DNA from: Aurantiochytrium sp. KH105
Lineage: Eukaryota > Sar > Bigyra > Thraustochytrida > Thraustochytriidae
DNA length: 64,000 bases
Direction: 5' to 3'
Assembly: GCA_003116975.1 (NCBI GenBank)
Contig: BGKB01000150.1
Span: forward strand, 62,001-126,000
Shown: positions 39,601 through 49,341 of the stretch, piece after piece
How the letters are laid out: every line of letters begins with the position of its first letter
Position numbering within the stretch: the first letter of the stretch is position 1
Translations under genes and position numbers: made by a program
Notes under the pieces: model-generated
The model's database searches: none
The model's input: the letters and a program-made list of their open reading frames with translations, nothing else
What the model was told of the DNA's origin: nothing

Positions 39601-40150
39601 CGTTCGGGTTACCCACATGCGGCTCAAGGATGACCAGGCGCTCATTCCCTTTCCCGAAATTGCCACACTTCCACCCGGTGCAACGGAGCAAGTCACCATG
39701 CATGTGGACTTTGGAGGCAAGGCCAAGACGCCAATCAAGTTTTGCCTTTCCAACGAACGCGGGGCGTTTTCTGCGAGCCTTAGCGCGCCTTGCGGCGAGC
39801 TTCTCACACCAGCGCCTGCTCTCTTGGCTGACCCTACTGCTTTTGCGAAGAAACAGGCTCAGCTTTCGGGTATGCATGAAGCTAAGCGTGAACATGGGCA
39901 CGGCGAGCTTGTTGCCTCTTTAACCTACGAGGAGCTTGCTGAGCGCCTTTTTCGCGCGGCTAATGTGGCTACCTCCGCCTTTCCCGACGGAGTTGTGGCT
40001 GCTGCCGGCCGCAAACTTGGAAGCGACGGCTCCGATGTCACTGTCGTCATTTCTTTGGATTCCACGCACTTGCGTGTGGGGTCAGACGACTTCCTTCTCG
40101 CTGCCACGCTCTGCGACGACCTGGTCAGCGGCATCTTCAGTCAGACTTGA
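36692..40150 (+). CDS. AP3B1: AP-3 complex subunit beta
   Basis: 1152 residues from the ATG at 36692. It opens with GDSKFFEESVNAGRLRGLL, then adaptin HEAT-type repeats (ERTQAMKWLLAMVSKGRDVS, LVYVYLMHYADHD, NPLIRGLALRTMTSIRVRDI) to about residue 640. They are split, as in AP-3 beta, by an acidic insert (about 290-365). A hinge rich in Ser with acidic stretches (about 770-850) leads to a C-terminal appendage (about 925-1152, with KSMNEILVYVTNGRGQAM). AP-3 sorts membrane proteins from endosomes or the trans-Golgi to lysosome-related organelles. The acidic serine hinge is a likely casein kinase target. Single exon and apparently intact. Confidence 0.93.
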   Translation: MVLSTGDSKFFEESVNAGRLRGLLAGRSHNAASGVQERTQAMKWLLAMVSKGRDVSQFFPDVVKNVVVRSVELKKLVYVYLMHYADHDATCRDLALLSINSFQKDLADGNPLIRGLALRTMTSIRVRDIVQLQIMAVQKCAGDSAIHVRKTAAHALPKIFSLDPGTSEELIALLVKLLADHSNIVVGSAVAAFQEICPGRFDIIHPIFRTLCSMLPDMEEWGQIVLIAVLTRYAREFFMRPTLLLVEPVRIGPTGAGAMTAAQASKTALQQTATPARKLPTARDLQSFYASDEEEDENETDAGEVNGEGGGTSRKSDRKKANMDTGDFSKEPSLSSAVSKAAKEAPQNNGDDNDDGQQTPVDRPLEADHRHMLKTCMPLLLSRNSAVVMSAVSMLWYCGKRSESAMAKIAAALVRLLHGPREVQYMALQAIVPIASEAPQFFHQHLDAFFVRTASDPSFVRVAKVDVLTILAYEANVDAVLNEFEVYLSHPDKPFVCSVVHAVGRLVNAMPHLADRCLRGLASLMTCPDESVVGEAVVVTRTVLQQHPDHANMVRHLVRMLDQTSIPSARASVVWIAAEFVHFVPDIAPEVLRKLALSFGEEAPMVKMQVVNLAVRLHMAFAQPERFGIQKHLDETTMKEIGGVVTGLLDYILELARFDASYDLRDRVRLLRAVLEQEDFEDIRADVLLASKPPPNLQMIESTIVVDPQARFVLDSLSHCAGHGAPGYRPLTDWPATKPNSALREPAASSSGYYAASNAANSSSEPRAAFYGDSSSSSSGSDDESAASRSTGSRRLRNRASSVASSASSSSSGSSGSSSSSGSSGSSSSSSGSRSRSSSESSNDTEGGAKANTGNGESDDVLAMFDSYAPGRSGGADPIKAEPSALTSDGTSSAVEHHTGCQRGDSAGQKLLEPSALETDTRPRYTILGAVHGDGLRAEAVFTRRPSSYKKSMNEILVYVTNGRGQAMTGVRVTHMRLKDDQALIPFPEIATLPPGATEQVTMHVDFGGKAKTPIKFCLSNERGAFSASLSAPCGELLTPAPALLADPTAFAKKQAQLSGMHEAKREHGHGELVASLTYEELAERLFRAANVATSAFPDGVVAAAGRKLGSDGSDVTVVISLDSTHLRVGSDDFLLAATLCDDLVSGIFSQT

Positions 40151-40659
40151 CCACGGACTTGCATGTTGCTCTGCCTGCCTTGTTTGTTTGCCATGCGTAG
40201 TATTCATAAGAAATCATATTTGACGGCTGCTCCGCCTCGGATTATCATCTGCGCCTTCCTCAAGTTGTCGACTTGAATGAAATGAAATGAAATGAATAGA
40301 CACCAAAGCTGCTTCAAGGTGGGCGAGTGATGACACAATAGTAGCAAGTCGGCATGAAGGTGGCGAACGCCGCAGGCCTCAGCTCCTTGACAGCCACACC
40401 AACCAGCCCTGAGCTCCGCTCGACTCGGCGTTCTTCCTCATCAACTCCAAGGCTATTTCTAGTAGCAGCAGGCCACATAGGTACTACCAGTAGCCTTCTG
40501 CATTCACTCGTCAAACCTCGATCGCTAGACCGCGCGCGGGCGCCTGTAGCTCGCGCGGGAAGAGCGGAGAAGGCGCGGCGGCAGGGAGGAGAGCCGCTCG
40601 ACGCCCACCGGAGCGAGGAGCCCGCTGTCCATCCCGCGGCGCGAACGGCGAGAATCGAG
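40151..40659. other. Intergenic region
   Basis: 509 bases. It includes a short AAATG repeat (40276-40296). An in-frame ATG at 40354 would extend the next protein by 102 residues of ordinary-looking sequence; the later ATG was preferred. Confidence 0.4.
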
Positions 40660-41802
40660 ATGGCGGCGTACTTGGGCTTGTGCTGCTCGTGCCTGGAAAG
40701 CCTCTGGCAGGGCGACGAGAAGCGAAACAGCGCCGCGCCGCGCAGCGCCGTGGTCGAGGACGATGACGAGGAGGTCAGAGTCGGGCTCAAAAGCGCGCAT
40801 GCACAGCAAGAAGTGCAGCGCTTCGAGCTCAAAACTCAGCACGAGGACAAGGACGACAAGGCCGATGGCAATGACGATGACGATTATTACACCAACGACG
40901 ATGGTGACGAGACTGGCAATGGAAAGAGCCGCCATCGCCGCCGCAGCAACAGTAAGAGCAGTAGTAGTGGCGACAGTGACGACAGTGACGGCGTCAGCGG
41001 CGACGACGATGGCGACGACGATGAAAACGGTCACGACAAAAATTACGAGAGAGAGAATAACAAGGGTAAGCTGCTCGAGCATGAAGTCGCCAACAAGCGC
41101 GAGGACAACGGAGCAAGAATTGAACAGCAACACGAAATTCACGAGGAAACCCAATTTACCGCCTCGGCTACGCCTCGCGTCACCGTAGATAAGGAAAACG
41201 ACGATGACGACGAAGCGTGGAGCGACGACGATGGCGACGACTGGGACGATGAACCTGAGAACCCGCCCGCTCAGCCTGTGCAGATGGAGCTTGTGAATTT
41301 ACCCCCGGAACTGCAGCAATTGCAGGAAAAAATGAAGGCTCAGCGCCCCCCGGCGAAGCAACATAAGCAAGAATCGCAGGACGATGGATTTGGTAATTTC
41401 GCCGAAGAGGATATTGAAAAGGAAGTCGTGCAGGACGACAAGGAAGAACGCGATGCTGCGCTTGCAATGTTCGAGGAACTTGGGATGGGCTCCCAGCCGC
41501 CTCCACGTAGCACCAGTAGCGTCGCATCGCAAAATAGTAATGGCCGATTCTCCTTTTCCGCCAACGTCGCGCCCCCGCAACAAACGTCAGGTCTCGTTTC
41601 AAGTGCACTTGACATGGGTGAGGCTGGACCTGGGTGGGGCGAGGATGATGACGACGATGATGATCTGAACATGGAAGACGACATGGACCTGCAGGGCGCC
41701 GACCTCTTGGGCAAGACTGACCTGGACCAGCTAATTGATGATGATGACAAGCTCGAGCAATTTCTCGACGATGTCGATGATAGCGATGTAGACGCTGCCT
41801 GA
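40660..41802 (+). CDS. Very acidic protein with clathrin-accessory-like FGNF motif
   Basis: 380 residues from the ATG at 40660 (MAAYLGLCCSCLESLWQ); the upstream ATG at 40354 is an alternative. The N-terminal CC and C suggest palmitoylation. Most of the chain is Asp/Glu-rich and disordered. Two short motifs stand out: DDDGDDWDDEPEN, and DDGFGNFAEED, which fits the acidic FGxF peptides bound by gamma-ear/GGA-type adaptor appendages. A helical segment (ELQQLQEKMKAQ) and a C-terminal acidic helix follow. It lies directly after AP-3 beta on the same strand, which is suggestive but not evidence of shared function. No family recognised. Confidence 0.65.
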   Translation: MAAYLGLCCSCLESLWQGDEKRNSAAPRSAVVEDDDEEVRVGLKSAHAQQEVQRFELKTQHEDKDDKADGNDDDDYYTNDDGDETGNGKSRHRRRSNSKSSSSGDSDDSDGVSGDDDGDDDENGHDKNYERENNKGKLLEHEVANKREDNGARIEQQHEIHEETQFTASATPRVTVDKENDDDDEAWSDDDGDDWDDEPENPPAQPVQMELVNLPPELQQLQEKMKAQRPPAKQHKQESQDDGFGNFAEEDIEKEVVQDDKEERDAALAMFEELGMGSQPPPRSTSSVASQNSNGRFSFSANVAPPQQTSGLVSSALDMGEAGPGWGEDDDDDDDLNMEDDMDLQGADLLGKTDLDQLIDDDDKLEQFLDDVDDSDVDAA

Positions 41803-42048
41803 GGAAACGAGAGCGTTCTTCCTTTGACACTGCGCAAAAATTTGAAGTTTTGTTTTGACTGAATTGACTGAATGTCTATGTGTATATAGCTTTGGGTTGA
41901 TCAAACCGTCGGGGAAAAGTAAAAGGCAAAGCAATACAAAGCCAATGTTGATCTGATCCACTGCATCTACTCTGTGTACTGTAAAGATCCAATGTTCCAG
42001 TTCAGCGCGATTCCCTTTTTTGCGGATGTTGGAACAGATTGACCTTCC

Positions 42049-42073
42049 AGAGAGAGAGAGAGAGAGAGAGAGA
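42049..42073 (+). repeat. AG dinucleotide run
   Basis: About 12 AG units, 11 bases beyond the HDAC stop codon, in the convergent 3' region. Confidence 0.9.
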
Positions 42074-42084
42074 TGACAAGTTTG

Positions 42085-43386
42085 CTATTTCAGGATGCTT
42101 GCGTCGATCGCAGGCTTGGGGGGATCGAAGAACTCGGCCTCGTGCACCGTCTGCTCAAAGGCAGCGCGAGCTTCGGTGTTCTTGTCTGCGTCTTGCATGT
42201 CCTCGTCCTCCTCGGGCTCGGCATGGTCGGGCGCCTGGGCGGATTGCAGACTCGTCGCCTGCACGCCAGGGACATGCTCGAGATTGTCCAACACGTTGCA
42301 GACAGACTCGAGGATGCGCTTGAGGTTTTCGGGCTTGTTACGGTTTTCCATGTTACTCGGCGTGATATGAAGATTGTAGTCCGGGGCAAAGTACTCGTAG
42401 TACACATTCTTGGGTAGCGGGTTTTCCACTTCTTTGTTCAGGATCACACTCGTCTCATAGGTCCAGCAGCGCGCGACGTTGCGCATCGTGTAGCCGCCGC
42501 CGCCAAGCACGAGCACAGGGACATTGAAGCTCTTGACGTATTCAACACAGTCGCCGTGGCCGCGCAGCGAAAGGTTAAAGCAGCCAAGACGATCGCCGGA
42601 GAGCGAGTCGGACCCGCACTGCAAAAGAACGGCCTCGGGCTGAAAGCGCTCAAAGATCTTGGCGATAACGGGCCGGAAAATGCTCACAAAGGTGATATCG
42701 TCCATACCCTCGTCCAACGGCACGTTGACAGAGTATCCCTTGCCCTTGCCGGCGCCGGTGTCGTCGAGGGCGCCCGTGTGCGGGAAGAAGTTTCCGAACT
42801 TGTGAAAGGAGCACGTCATGACACGATCAGTCGTATAGAATGCCTCCTCGACACCGTCGCCGTGGTGCACGTCAATGTCGATATACAGCACGCGTTGGTG
42901 GTATTTGAGGAGCTCGAGAATGCCCAACACGCAGTCGTTGACGTAGCAAAAGCCAGAGGCCTCGGACTTTTTCGCGTGATGCAAACCGCCAGACCAGTTG
43001 ATGACAATGTCTGACGCCTTGGCATTGAGCCGCTTGGCGCCACCCACAGTTCCGCTCGAGTAAATCTGCACAAAGTCGAACATGCCATCAAAGACGGGGC
43101 AGTCATCACCCACATTGAACCGCTGCAGTTGTCGCACATACTGGTCCATGTTGTCGGGCGTCACCGTGCGGAGGAAATTGATGTAGTCGTCCGTGTGGAA
43201 TTTCGTCATGTCTGCCGCGCTGATCAGCGGCGGTCGGAACGAGTCCATGTACTTGTACAAGCCGTAGCCCACGATCAGGTGGTGCGTCAGCGTGATTCGC
43301 TTACTGCGCATCGGGTGGCCTTCGCTGAGCTGCGTAATGCCCACCTCCGAGTCGTAAAAGTACGACACCCTCCGTTTGCCGCTCAT
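42085..43386 (-). CDS. HDAC1: Class I histone deacetylase (RPD3/HDAC1 type)
   Basis: 433 residues. It starts [12 protein letters not shown] and shows the full class I catalytic set: [22 protein letters not shown] (the HH pair), [15 protein letters not shown] (zinc-binding Asp and His), [16 protein letters not shown] (Asp) and [14 protein letters not shown] (Tyr). The C-terminal tail is short and acidic ([15 protein letters not shown]). It is a zinc-dependent deacetylase of histone tails, acting in nuclear corepressor complexes such as Sin3. Length and residues are typical and intact. It is divergent from the glucosidase II beta-like gene. Confidence 0.97.
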   Translation of the reverse strand: MSGKRRVSYFYDSEVGITQLSEGHPMRSKRITLTHHLIVGYGLYKYMDSFRPPLISAADMTKFHTDDYINFLRTVTPDNMDQYVRQLQRFNVGDDCPVFDGMFDFVQIYSSGTVGGAKRLNAKASDIVINWSGGLHHAKKSEASGFCYVNDCVLGILELLKYHQRVLYIDIDVHHGDGVEEAFYTTDRVMTCSFHKFGNFFPHTGALDDTGAGKGKGYSVNVPLDEGMDDITFVSIFRPVIAKIFERFQPEAVLLQCGSDSLSGDRLGCFNLSLRGHGDCVEYVKSFNVPVLVLGGGGYTMRNVARCWTYETSVILNKEVENPLPKNVYYEYFAPDYNLHITPSNMENRNKPENLKRILESVCNVLDNLEHVPGVQATSLQSAQAPDHAEPEEDEDMQDADKNTEARAAFEQTVHEAEFFDPPKPAIDASILK

Positions 43387-44295
43387 CGTGCCCTCGATCC
43401 GCGCGCTCGCTGCGCCTCTTGCCTCCCCTCCCCGTGGTCCTCTCTGCTATCGAGGTCGCCGTCGTCCTCGCGGTCGCCGTCGTTGGGTCAGCTGGCCGAT
43501 GCCGCGTGCGCCCTGCTCGCTCGAACCTCGCAGTGAGCCGCGGGGCCGACCGCCAGCGCACGAGCGGGAGCAGCGGCGGCGGCGGCGGCGGCGGCGGAGA
43601 CCAGCACGCAGCCCTCTCCGGCCGCGGCGGGCTTCTCGCGGCGCAGCTCGCTCGCTGGCGACGGCGTCGGGCGCGGCCTCGCACGTGTTGGATTGAAAGT
43701 TTGCCGGCCGGCGCTTTTTGCCTTGAGTTTCGCCCCTCTGGGCCGCTTCTCTTGTGGACGCAGGTACGTGAAGGATTGCGGCCATCGAGATGGTGTGAGT
43801 CGCGGCGGAGGCAATGACAACGAAGGGTGAATGGTTTGCAAAGAGGATGTCGACGGCGAGACATGGGGTAAGGGACAACAAGGCTCGGTTTCAGTATCCC
43901 ATTTCTATAAGAAAGAAAGGAGGGAGAAGGACTCATCTTGTGAGTGCTCTTAGCCGGTACCCTCTTTTTGCCTCGTGTGCTTGTTTGGTTTATCATGGTG
44001 AGGACTATCCGAGGCAAATGATTTTTATGATATAGGTGGATAACGCATCTCTTGCTTTAGAAAAGGCGTAATCTGGCAGCACGTAAATAAACTACGTTGC
44101 CCTTTGCATTTTTTTCCCCTTTCGCAGGCACATCAACAAGCGGTAGTCCACATTCTTCTTCGCTACTAAACGACACGAGTGACCTCGATTCTTTCCTGTC
44201 TGATCATGATTTGATCTAACGAAATCTCGAAGGTTCCACCTTGTCTCGAAGAGGATACGAGCGACCTCACCTTGCTCAATACATGAGAATGAACG
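43387..44295. other. Divergent intergenic region
   Basis: 909 bases between HDAC and the 44296 gene. GC-rich, with a GGC run at 43575-43600. No gene seen. Open frames here on both strands are compositional. Confidence 0.45.
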
Positions 44296-45699
44296 ATGAT
44301 AATGACGACAATGAGGTTTCTTGCAAACAAACCGCCTTCGCCAACCCCGCGATCGAGGCAGGAGCAAAGGATGGATCCTGTCAGAAGACGTCGGGGCGGC
44401 CCCGCTTGGGTCCCAGTCGGCAGTGACGGTAGCGGCGGCGAAGGAAACGATAAGTTCGGCTTTGGTGCGCCGGCAAGCGGAGACGAGCCCCGCGATCGTC
44501 GGCACGGACCACGATGCCAAGGCTTTCTACGCTCGAGACAAACGCGAAGGCTTGTGTTCGCCGGGGTGGCTGCACTTGTCTTTATGAGCATCATTCTGCT
44601 GCAACAGCTGCCGTCGCCAAGGGTAGATGAGGTGCTCGATGAGGCCTCCTTTTGGGATGATCATCGAGACATGCTCGAGGCGATCATGGTGGAGGGCCCA
44701 GGGACAGACGTCGAAACCAAAAACGCGCAAGAAACGGAGCACGTCGCCAACCAAGAGCCGAAGCTCGCCGAAGTTGACGTTGAGGAGGTCAATGCAGAAA
44801 AAAAGGATATGCTGCGGGACGTCCCGTCCGGCCTTCGAGGCGCAGAAAGCCCGGCTTTATCGGCCGCGACGCAAGATGCCAACTTCAAGCTCACATTTGT
44901 CGCCGGCACACGATTTGACGACCCACGACGCTATCTTGTGGGTCAACGTCAGCGCTTTCGATGTCCAGAATCAACGAAAGATGGACCTTTCCTGGGTGAC
45001 TATCACGTCAATGATGGATACTGCGACTGTCCGCAAACTGGCTTTGACGAACCTGGGACCTCGGCGTGCTCTGGCCTGACTCCAGCGACGCAAGAGCCTC
45101 TCTTCTATTGTGGGCACGAAGATGGGAGATGGCTGCCGAGCTCACGTGTGGAAGACGGTGTTTGCGACTGTTGTGACGGAATTGACGAGGGCCCGGGACA
45201 GCGCGCCTGCAAGGATGTCTGTGCGCAACGCAGACGTCAGAGGGATGAGGAGACAAGGCAATCCACCCTTGCGCAGGAGATTCGTGACAGTCTGCTGACG
45301 CAATACCCAAATGTCCTCTTGGATCTTGAAAAGCATAGTCGGGTCAGTAAAGAACTCTTGACCATAATAATGGGCACACAACGTACATTGATCGCAAAAA
45401 CAGGGTCCGACGAATATCAACTGAGCGTGGACAGTGCCAACGTGCTTTCGCAGCGAGCCGGGGGAAGAGGCAGAGGCCTGAGTCTTGGCAAGAATCCTCG
45501 CTGGAACTCAATAACCCAGCGTCTGGAGCTTCGAGGGGGGCAAAAGTGCCCAAATGGCGTGGCACGAGCGGCGGATGTATCTTTCGAATGCGCTCACGAT
45601 GGATCGACCCCAACCTTGCTTCGCGTCGACGAAATTCACACGTGCATGTACTCTGCAAGAGTTCGATCGCCCTTTGGGTGTATTCTGCGTTCGCAATGA
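44296..45699 (+). CDS. Glucosidase II beta-like (PRKCSH-like) type II membrane protein
   Basis: 467 residues from the ATG at 44296; later in-frame ATGs are possible. A basic cytosolic start precedes a membrane anchor (about 84-103, RLVFAGVAALVFMSIILLQQ). The luminal part carries two LDL-receptor-A-like modules as in glucosidase II beta: FRCPESTKDG...YHVNDGYCDCPQTGFDEPG, then FYCGHEDG...VEDGVCDCCDGIDEGPG. The C-terminus resembles an MRH lectin domain (RWNSITQRLELRGGQKCPNG, FECAHDG, CMYSARVRSPFGC) and ends five residues after the last Cys. Unlike canonical glucosidase II beta, it has no cleavable signal, no long Glu-rich coiled coil and no HDEL. Inferred role: mannose-dependent glycoprotein processing in the ER or Golgi. 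Confidence 0.78.
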   Translation: MIMTTMRFLANKPPSPTPRSRQEQRMDPVRRRRGGPAWVPVGSDGSGGEGNDKFGFGAPASGDEPRDRRHGPRCQGFLRSRQTRRLVFAGVAALVFMSIILLQQLPSPRVDEVLDEASFWDDHRDMLEAIMVEGPGTDVETKNAQETEHVANQEPKLAEVDVEEVNAEKKDMLRDVPSGLRGAESPALSAATQDANFKLTFVAGTRFDDPRRYLVGQRQRFRCPESTKDGPFLGDYHVNDGYCDCPQTGFDEPGTSACSGLTPATQEPLFYCGHEDGRWLPSSRVEDGVCDCCDGIDEGPGQRACKDVCAQRRRQRDEETRQSTLAQEIRDSLLTQYPNVLLDLEKHSRVSKELLTIIMGTQRTLIAKTGSDEYQLSVDSANVLSQRAGGRGRGLSLGKNPRWNSITQRLELRGGQKCPNGVARAADVSFECAHDGSTPTLLRVDEIHTCMYSARVRSPFGCILRSQ

Positions 45700-46107
45700 T
45701 ATTGATTGAGGCAACTCTTACGAACAAGAACACTCGCCTTGTCGCTGGCTCGCTGCCTGACTCGCTGGTTGGCTGGCTGCAGAATCTTATGTGGATCTTC
45801 GAATTCAAGTGGCGAAAAGCACCAAAGAATTGCCAATTGAAAGTGAACAGAAACCGCCAACGCGTTGCAAACGCTCTCGCTCGCTCGCCACGCAAACGAT
45901 ACGAAACGGATTGAATTGAATTGAATTTTAAATTGAATTGAATTGAATTGAAATGAATTGAAATGAAATCAGGGGCGCCGTTGGTGACTCACTTCTATGG
46001 AAAGTGAAAGATTAAAAGTAAATCAAGGAGCACGTGATCTCCTACAATTTCCTTATGCAGTATACCTACCTAACTGTTTCTTTCAAAGCAAAGCATGATG
46101 TGTTCGT
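45700..46107. other. Convergent 3' region with AATTG repeats
   Basis: 408 bases between convergent stops. It contains a degenerate AATTG/AAATG pentanucleotide repeat (45911-45968). No gene. Confidence 0.5.
45911..45968 (+). repeat. Degenerate GAATT/GAAAT pentanucleotide array
   Basis: About 11 units of GAATT with GAAAT and TTTAA variants. Confidence 0.85.
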
Positions 46108-49035
46108 TTACCCTTGGCGCAACGTCCAGTTCGACGTTTCCGCGTCGCGCACAAGATCCACAGTGGGCCAGTAGTGATAATCGCATTTCAAAGTAAAAAC
46201 GCGCTTTTTCTCCTTGAGAGAAATGGTTCGAATGCGCACAAACTCGCCGTCTTTCAACTCCGAAACAACTCGGACAAGGTCGTCGAGCGTCGGCGTATCA
46301 TGATCGTTGATGCCCAAGATGAAATGCGTGGCCTTGAGGTCGTACTTGTGTGCCGGAGACCCGTAGAACCACCTGCTACAGTACACGGAGGTCCCCGGGT
46401 CGAAGCCGCGAAAAAATACCGGAGTGTGGGGCTCTTGAATGAACATTCCCGCAAAAAGAACCAGCCGTGACGTTCCGATAAAGGAAAGCGTTGACAGGGG
46501 GACCTGAAAGGTCTGCTCGCGCAAGTCCCGGAGCACAGTGACAGCGACTTCTGCCGGCGCGTCAGATTCATTGTTCGCGCTGGCCTCAAAAACTGCCTGT
46601 TGTACTGCCTCGAAAGTAATCATAGGTGTCTTGTTGATGTCGAGAAGAATGTCGCCGGAGCGAAGCACATTAAAGGAGTGCGAGCGCGCCAGAGCTGATC
46701 GCACGGTGAGAACCTGGTTGTGCGCCTCGGCAGCGCTTGCAAATTGGCGGACTCGCTCGCTTGAAAGACCCATTCCTGCGCGAGCCTTGGAAATGGGTGT
46801 CACGACGAGATCCAATCCAAGTGTTGGCAGCGACGTCTGCGCGCGGCAACCATTGGCTTTGAGGGCATTCACCGTTTCGTAGACGAAATCCGCGTGCACA
46901 CCAACAAAAATCTCCTTGTCCTTGTAGCTGCTCGACTGGTAAGAAAATGACCACCAGAATGCTTGGACACGATTTTCATCGTCAAGTAAGACGCCGCCCA
47001 CGTTGGAGACAAGCTTGTCCACGTGTATAACGAGCTGATTCGGTGCCGTGAAGCGCGGCGGACTCGTGAGGGAGAACATGAGACGCTCCACGTTGGTCAC
47101 CTTGCAAGATTGTTCCACCGTGGTCATTTGATGCGAAAGTCCCGCAAAAGTCGTGGCGTCACCGGCCGCGAGTCTTTGGGGCGAAAGGGCAAATTCCGCG
47201 CGAAAGGGCTCGGGCTCGCGCGTGGCTTCATCGTTGCTGTCGCTATTGCTAGCGCTGAATTCGACCTGAAGCAGGCTCGGGTCATACTGGATAATACTAA
47301 AATTATGCAATGGGTGCACCAAGAGCACGCGCGCGGATATCTCGGCCGTGCCACAAAAGGTAATGCTCACGTTGCAAAGCGTATTGGGGACTGTATTCCG
47401 ATCAACTACCACGAGGCCGTTCTCGGCGTCGACGACGGTGCCCGTACCGTGCATGTTGGAACTTGGAATGCCATCGGCCAAGAAGGGCACATCACAAAGT
47501 ACCATGACAAGTCCGGCACGCTTGTCGTCCGAGACGTGAATCGTGTGCTGCTTGGGTGCAGGTGCGATGGACGGCGATGCGAGGTTCCGAAAATGCCAGG
47601 TTCCTTCTTTGTCGCAGCGCTGCGCATGGCGCCAGACAAACCATGTCCGGTCCACCGTAATGGAGCGCACGAGGATGTGATGGCGGTGCGTCACTTGTGC
47701 GTATCGTACCGAGACGGTGCTAAGATCAGGGTACTTGGCAATGACGCGCTCGAACGTGGCTATGTCGGGCGTCTCCTCGTCGCCAACAGCCAAAATGATC
47801 GCATTCCATGGAACGTTCGCACGTCCAAGCATAAATCCGGACGAAGAGATATACACGGATCCGGCCTCGATGGCGTTGTTGATGGCTTGCATGTAAGAGA
47901 GTGGGTGGATGACTGCGCCAGAGATCTCTAGAAAGCTGCTTGGTGTGAGCGCATGAAGATCAACAGTCTCTAGTTCCACGGTAAGCGTCTCGTCGCCGCG
48001 GCGAAGTGTGAGTTTCACGCTTTCAGAATCATCAAGAACAGCCTCGAGCGGGAGAAACTCGTGAATGTGCTTGCCGTTGAGCTCGAGAAGAATATCGCCA
48101 GGGAGAACGCCCGCGCGCGCTCCAGGTCCGCCAGGGACGACCTGGTCGGCAACAAGAAGGCCTGTCGCTTTAGGAAATTCCTTGCGGATCTCTGCCTCTA
48201 GTTCCCGCGACAGGCCCAGGCGAAGCGCCTCGGTGAATGCCTGATGCTTGAAGATGACTTGCAATGTCCGGCGCGGCACAGTTTCACTTTTACGTAAGTA
48301 CGAGAGGGCGCGCACAACGCGGTCGAGCGGCAAGTAAAAGCTAGACGCTGCTTTGGTCTTGCCGCCTGCGTTGATGGCAACAGCGTGGCCATCGGAATCA
48401 ATGACGGGCGACCCGCTTGATCCGCCCGAGGTCGAGCTTGCCGCTGCATAGTAAAAGGTATTGTGGTCATTGTATTCCTTTGAGCCATAGTGGGGCGCAA
48501 CGCGGTCGAGACGCGCGAGAGTTCCAGAGAGGATGGAGAGTTTTTCGCCGGCGTCGTTGCCAAGAAGGCGGACTTCGAGACCGACCTCTGCGCGCTCGGG
48601 TGAGAGTGGAATCTCCACGACTTCCTGAAATTTGATTTCCTTGGGGTCGAACTGGAAGACACCATAGTCGTGCACGGGGTCTCTAAAGATGGCCTTGATC
48701 TCGACTTCCTCCTTGCTCAAGAACGTCGCGTCGGCGCGAACCGGCCCGCACGAGACCACGTGCCGGTTCGTCAGGATGAGCCCTTTCTCCTTGTCTACCA
48801 CGAACCCCGTCGCGCTCGAGCACCCGCGTCCCTCGCCGTCAAAGGCGCGCACGTAATTCACGCGGAGCACCACGACGGCGGGCGCCACCTTGGCGATGGC
48901 CGCCGCGAAGACGCCGCCGTTGCCGCCGTTGCCGCCGTTGCCGACGCCGCCCAGGCCGCCCATCATGGCCCCATCCAGCGCGCCATTGCCGGCCCCGCCG
49001 GCGGGCTCCTCCAGCGGGCGCGTGGCATCCTCCAT
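46108..49035 (-). CDS. NMA111: NMA111/DEGP7-type serine protease with PDZ domains
   Basis: 975 residues from the ATG at 49035. A Gly/Asn-rich start precedes a trypsin-like domain with the HtrA triad: His in LTNRHVVSCG (near 91), Asp in HDYGVFQFD (near 122) and Ser in SGGSSGSPVID (near 205). PDZ domains follow (GPGARAGVLPGDILLELNGK), then a second, inactive protease-like half (GTGTVVDAENGLVVVDRNTV, with no triad) and further PDZ-like sequence. This duplicated layout and length are those of yeast Nma111 and plant Deg7, nuclear or plastid quality-control proteases linked to apoptosis in yeast. The frame stays open far upstream over the divergent gene, but that extension is antisense to the 49342 gene and was rejected. 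Confidence 0.93.
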   Translation of the reverse strand: MEDATRPLEEPAGGAGNGALDGAMMGGLGGVGNGGNGGNGGVFAAAIAKVAPAVVVLRVNYVRAFDGEGRGCSSATGFVVDKEKGLILTNRHVVSCGPVRADATFLSKEEVEIKAIFRDPVHDYGVFQFDPKEIKFQEVVEIPLSPERAEVGLEVRLLGNDAGEKLSILSGTLARLDRVAPHYGSKEYNDHNTFYYAAASSTSGGSSGSPVIDSDGHAVAINAGGKTKAASSFYLPLDRVVRALSYLRKSETVPRRTLQVIFKHQAFTEALRLGLSRELEAEIRKEFPKATGLLVADQVVPGGPGARAGVLPGDILLELNGKHIHEFLPLEAVLDDSESVKLTLRRGDETLTVELETVDLHALTPSSFLEISGAVIHPLSYMQAINNAIEAGSVYISSSGFMLGRANVPWNAIILAVGDEETPDIATFERVIAKYPDLSTVSVRYAQVTHRHHILVRSITVDRTWFVWRHAQRCDKEGTWHFRNLASPSIAPAPKQHTIHVSDDKRAGLVMVLCDVPFLADGIPSSNMHGTGTVVDAENGLVVVDRNTVPNTLCNVSITFCGTAEISARVLLVHPLHNFSIIQYDPSLLQVEFSASNSDSNDEATREPEPFRAEFALSPQRLAAGDATTFAGLSHQMTTVEQSCKVTNVERLMFSLTSPPRFTAPNQLVIHVDKLVSNVGGVLLDDENRVQAFWWSFSYQSSSYKDKEIFVGVHADFVYETVNALKANGCRAQTSLPTLGLDLVVTPISKARAGMGLSSERVRQFASAAEAHNQVLTVRSALARSHSFNVLRSGDILLDINKTPMITFEAVQQAVFEASANNESDAPAEVAVTVLRDLREQTFQVPLSTLSFIGTSRLVLFAGMFIQEPHTPVFFRGFDPGTSVYCSRWFYGSPAHKYDLKATHFILGINDHDTPTLDDLVRVVSELKDGEFVRIRTISLKEKKRVFTLKCDYHYWPTVDLVRDAETSNWTLRQG

Positions 49036-49341
49036 GCTGCTGCGCCGCGCCGCGCGCGCCGCTCCCGCGCGCGCCGCCCGGCCTCTGCCGCGCCGCGCGA
49101 GCACGCGAAGCCGTCGCTCCGCGCAAGATTGATCGATCGATCGATCTATCTGTTGAGCATTTGCTCCCTCGCGATTTGAAAATCCGCTCGAGGGCGCCCC
49201 GCCCGATCTTTCTCGCGCGCCGCCCCCGCCGGGTCCCGTGCCGCGCGCCGCGGCCGCCTTTGCGAGCAGGGGGCCGCCGCCGGGTGGCGCGAAATACGGG
49301 ACGGGATCGCGCTCGCGGGCGGCGCGGAATCCGGCGCGGGG
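49036..49341. other. Short divergent promoter region
   Basis: 306 bases between the starts of NMA111 and the 49342 gene. It has a GATC repeat (49132-49148) and is otherwise GC-rich. Confidence 0.4.

Noticed and set aside
36692-41802. AP-3 beta and the neighbouring acidic protein as a functional trafficking cluster with the GNPTAB-like and MFSD8-like genes
   Set aside because: These genes are scattered over 37 kb among unrelated ones. Proximity alone does not support a cluster.
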